Origin: Streptomyces bungoensis
GTDB taxonomy: Bacteria; Actinomycetota; Actinomycetes; Streptomycetales; Streptomycetaceae
Direction of reading: 5' to 3'
Length of the DNA: 64,000 bases
NCBI RefSeq assembly: GCF_001514215.1
Contig: NZ_KQ948854.1
Location: 281,409 to 345,408, forward strand
Positions 63,901 through 64,000 of the stretch are shown one piece after another (the first letter of the stretch is position 1; every line of letters begins with the position of its first letter). The notes beneath the pieces were generated by a model. The model made no database searches. It saw only the letters and a list, made by a program, of their open reading frames with translations, and was not told the origin of the DNA. The translations under genes were made by a program, and so were the position numbers.

Positions 63901-64000
63901 CGCGGAGCAGCAGCAGGCCGTCGCCGACGCCCACGCCAAGAACGCCGCAGCGGAAGCCCAGGCCGCCAAGAACCTCGCCGACCAGGCGAAGGGTGATACC
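60989..64000 (+). CDS. Large secreted protein: ricin-type lectin plus Ala-rich coiled coil, C-terminus outside window
   Basis: At least 1004 residues, open to the last base. I place the start at the TTG at 60989, giving MPSRPGRSLIPTPGHSGLLA then a hydrophobic export segment (RIILLLTAVAVVVGLAV); no ATG or GTG is in frame after the stop at 60923. Residues 40-360 form an unrecognised domain (QLRGDQCVAVDALRKGGPNL, PWIYQQWGHGIDLFSPFYEP). Residues about 369-500 are a ricin-B/beta-trefoil lectin with three repeats (GKCLDVQGGAK, QRWQLW, GKCLEVANG, KCLDLATFDNG). From about 510 on there is a continuous Ala/Lys/Glu/Asp-rich coiled coil (AAEAEEKTAKAEKETAAAKQ). This layout resembles large streptomycete secreted proteins with polymorphic-toxin-like ends, but the end is not visible. 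Confidence 0.8.
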   Translation, partial: MPSRPGRSLIPTPGHSGLLARIILLLTAVAVVVGLAVRPDAVGHSGHDDLSLVGDSYDGYDTKAAEQLRGDQCVAVDALRKGGPNLFALAQGSVGLPPDQLHQKLDRNLYDLKTPLHQAFDADENNSSQWQQKVQDQGQAFTSTVSGLDSYPGAPQGATKIYDQIGLLPWIYQQWGHGIDLFSPFYEPSPTADDSTKAAALAIGDPLYTSGGTPQEQQAWALWKKNSGKIEPNQLFVPRVFADDARIFLSSGGFPRTAPAPDTTEFRIAVEDLKARFGACAWHDPIDPDRVLGKEVAQASTEWQQEIASQATQRQQILAANVTATKALQDGTFALGKLLGQSWIADYSTRWLDHYTEGGINWIGDAPLEIQVPGATGKCLDVQGGAKTNGTPVQVYTCNGGDAQRWQLWGVYDGHYTLRNVNSGKCLEVANGADTNGTKIQIQTCGSSKAQQWTFNVRAADELRNIATDKCLDLATFDNGKDAKLNTCNGSKAQKLRIVPKGHTGSAPAKADVDKAKANVTNAQSEAKKQLAAVKAQLAAAQKAATTSDTAIQAAYGIADANGSPRGRGLLVGQQKDQVTQGSVAALQAMEKAAETAEAATRASAGDSETITQRALAQAAQSKAEFRKEAAAAAEWQAKAAADAAKLHRDNAKKDKETAEAKLAVAVTAEGDAKAAAADAHAKRLAAEAEEKTAKAEKETAAAKQAEAAEHKQNAQAQASKAADAKDKAAAAEKTAEGERDDAVAAKDHAKAMRDDAWDAEQQADAARAKADAKNAYADSLDSGDAADAARAAANEADHHADDAEAAAQKARSEADAATQAAADADAAATRAEAAAKRARSDADAARADKLKADAAVKTATSAAADAIKASQDAAAEAKTAVKLADEAEQHAKDSKAEADAANVEAGKALAASAKAAGFAHVTAQAAVDAGKAAEQVANPANDAVELGSPYVDTDSAAGLVVLTAQASKTIAEQQQAVADAHAKNAAAEAQAAKNLADQAKGDT

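Overview
The window is high-GC actinobacterial chromosome and reads as Streptomyces. Third codon positions are almost all G/C, GTG starts are common, and the gene order (lipA, glnA, glnII, malEFG/malR, glnE, glnA2) resembles the lipA-to-glnA2 neighbourhood I remember from Streptomyces coelicolor. The species is not determined here.

Layout. 1-12.7 kb: the end of lipA, a small protein, a DUF4191 membrane protein and an RDD protein, then glnA (type I glutamine synthetase) behind two GlnR boxes. Next come HtpX/PspAB, small proteins, an ArsC-like protein, a broken hydrolase beside a MarR regulator, glnII (again behind two GlnR boxes) and an epimerase. 12.7-23.3 kb: a two-component system, secreted and surface proteins (DUF1996, a lipoprotein, a sigma-like/membrane fusion), TetR, a DUF574 methyltransferase, and a helix-turn-helix/DUF397/ATPase locus. 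23.4-37.2 kb: the starch and maltose locus. A 1799-residue amylopullulanase, an alpha-amylase, an alpha-glucosidase and malG-malF-malE lie on the minus strand, with malR divergent. Candidate LacI-type operators precede each transcription unit. 37.3-48 kb: a PAP2 protein, glnE (the adenylyltransferase acting on GlnA), a 43-bp tandem-repeat block, DUF72, DUF2637, glnA2, flavohaemoglobin hmp and a convergent NsrR-like regulator. 47.7-55.9 kb: a DUF3105/DUF305 pair, an S53 protease, glutamine-dependent NAD synthetase, a second helix-turn-helix/DUF397/ATPase locus and a DUF6215-like protein. 55.9-64 kb is the most accessory part: a three-gene operon of two ATP-grasp enzymes and an ornithine-cyclodeaminase/mu-crystallin protein, a TnpB-only IS200/IS605-type element abutting its start codon, a membrane glutaredoxin-like protein, and the first 1004 residues of a ricin-lectin/coiled-coil secreted protein that runs off the window.

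How it fits together. GlnR boxes on glnA and glnII, GlnE as the post-translational switch on GlnA Tyr397, and GlnA2 without that tyrosine form a nitrogen-assimilation neighbourhood. The amylases and pullulanase act outside the cell, MalEFG imports maltodextrins, the glucosidase degrades them inside and MalR controls the set. NsrR and Hmp form a nitric-oxide sensing and detoxification pair with matching 23-bp operators.

Least explained signals: the 43-bp tandem repeat, the ATP-grasp/cyclodeaminase operon, a 41-nt palindromic insertion that breaks a hydrolase gene, the sigma-like membrane fusion, and the large C-terminally incomplete lectin/coiled-coil protein.
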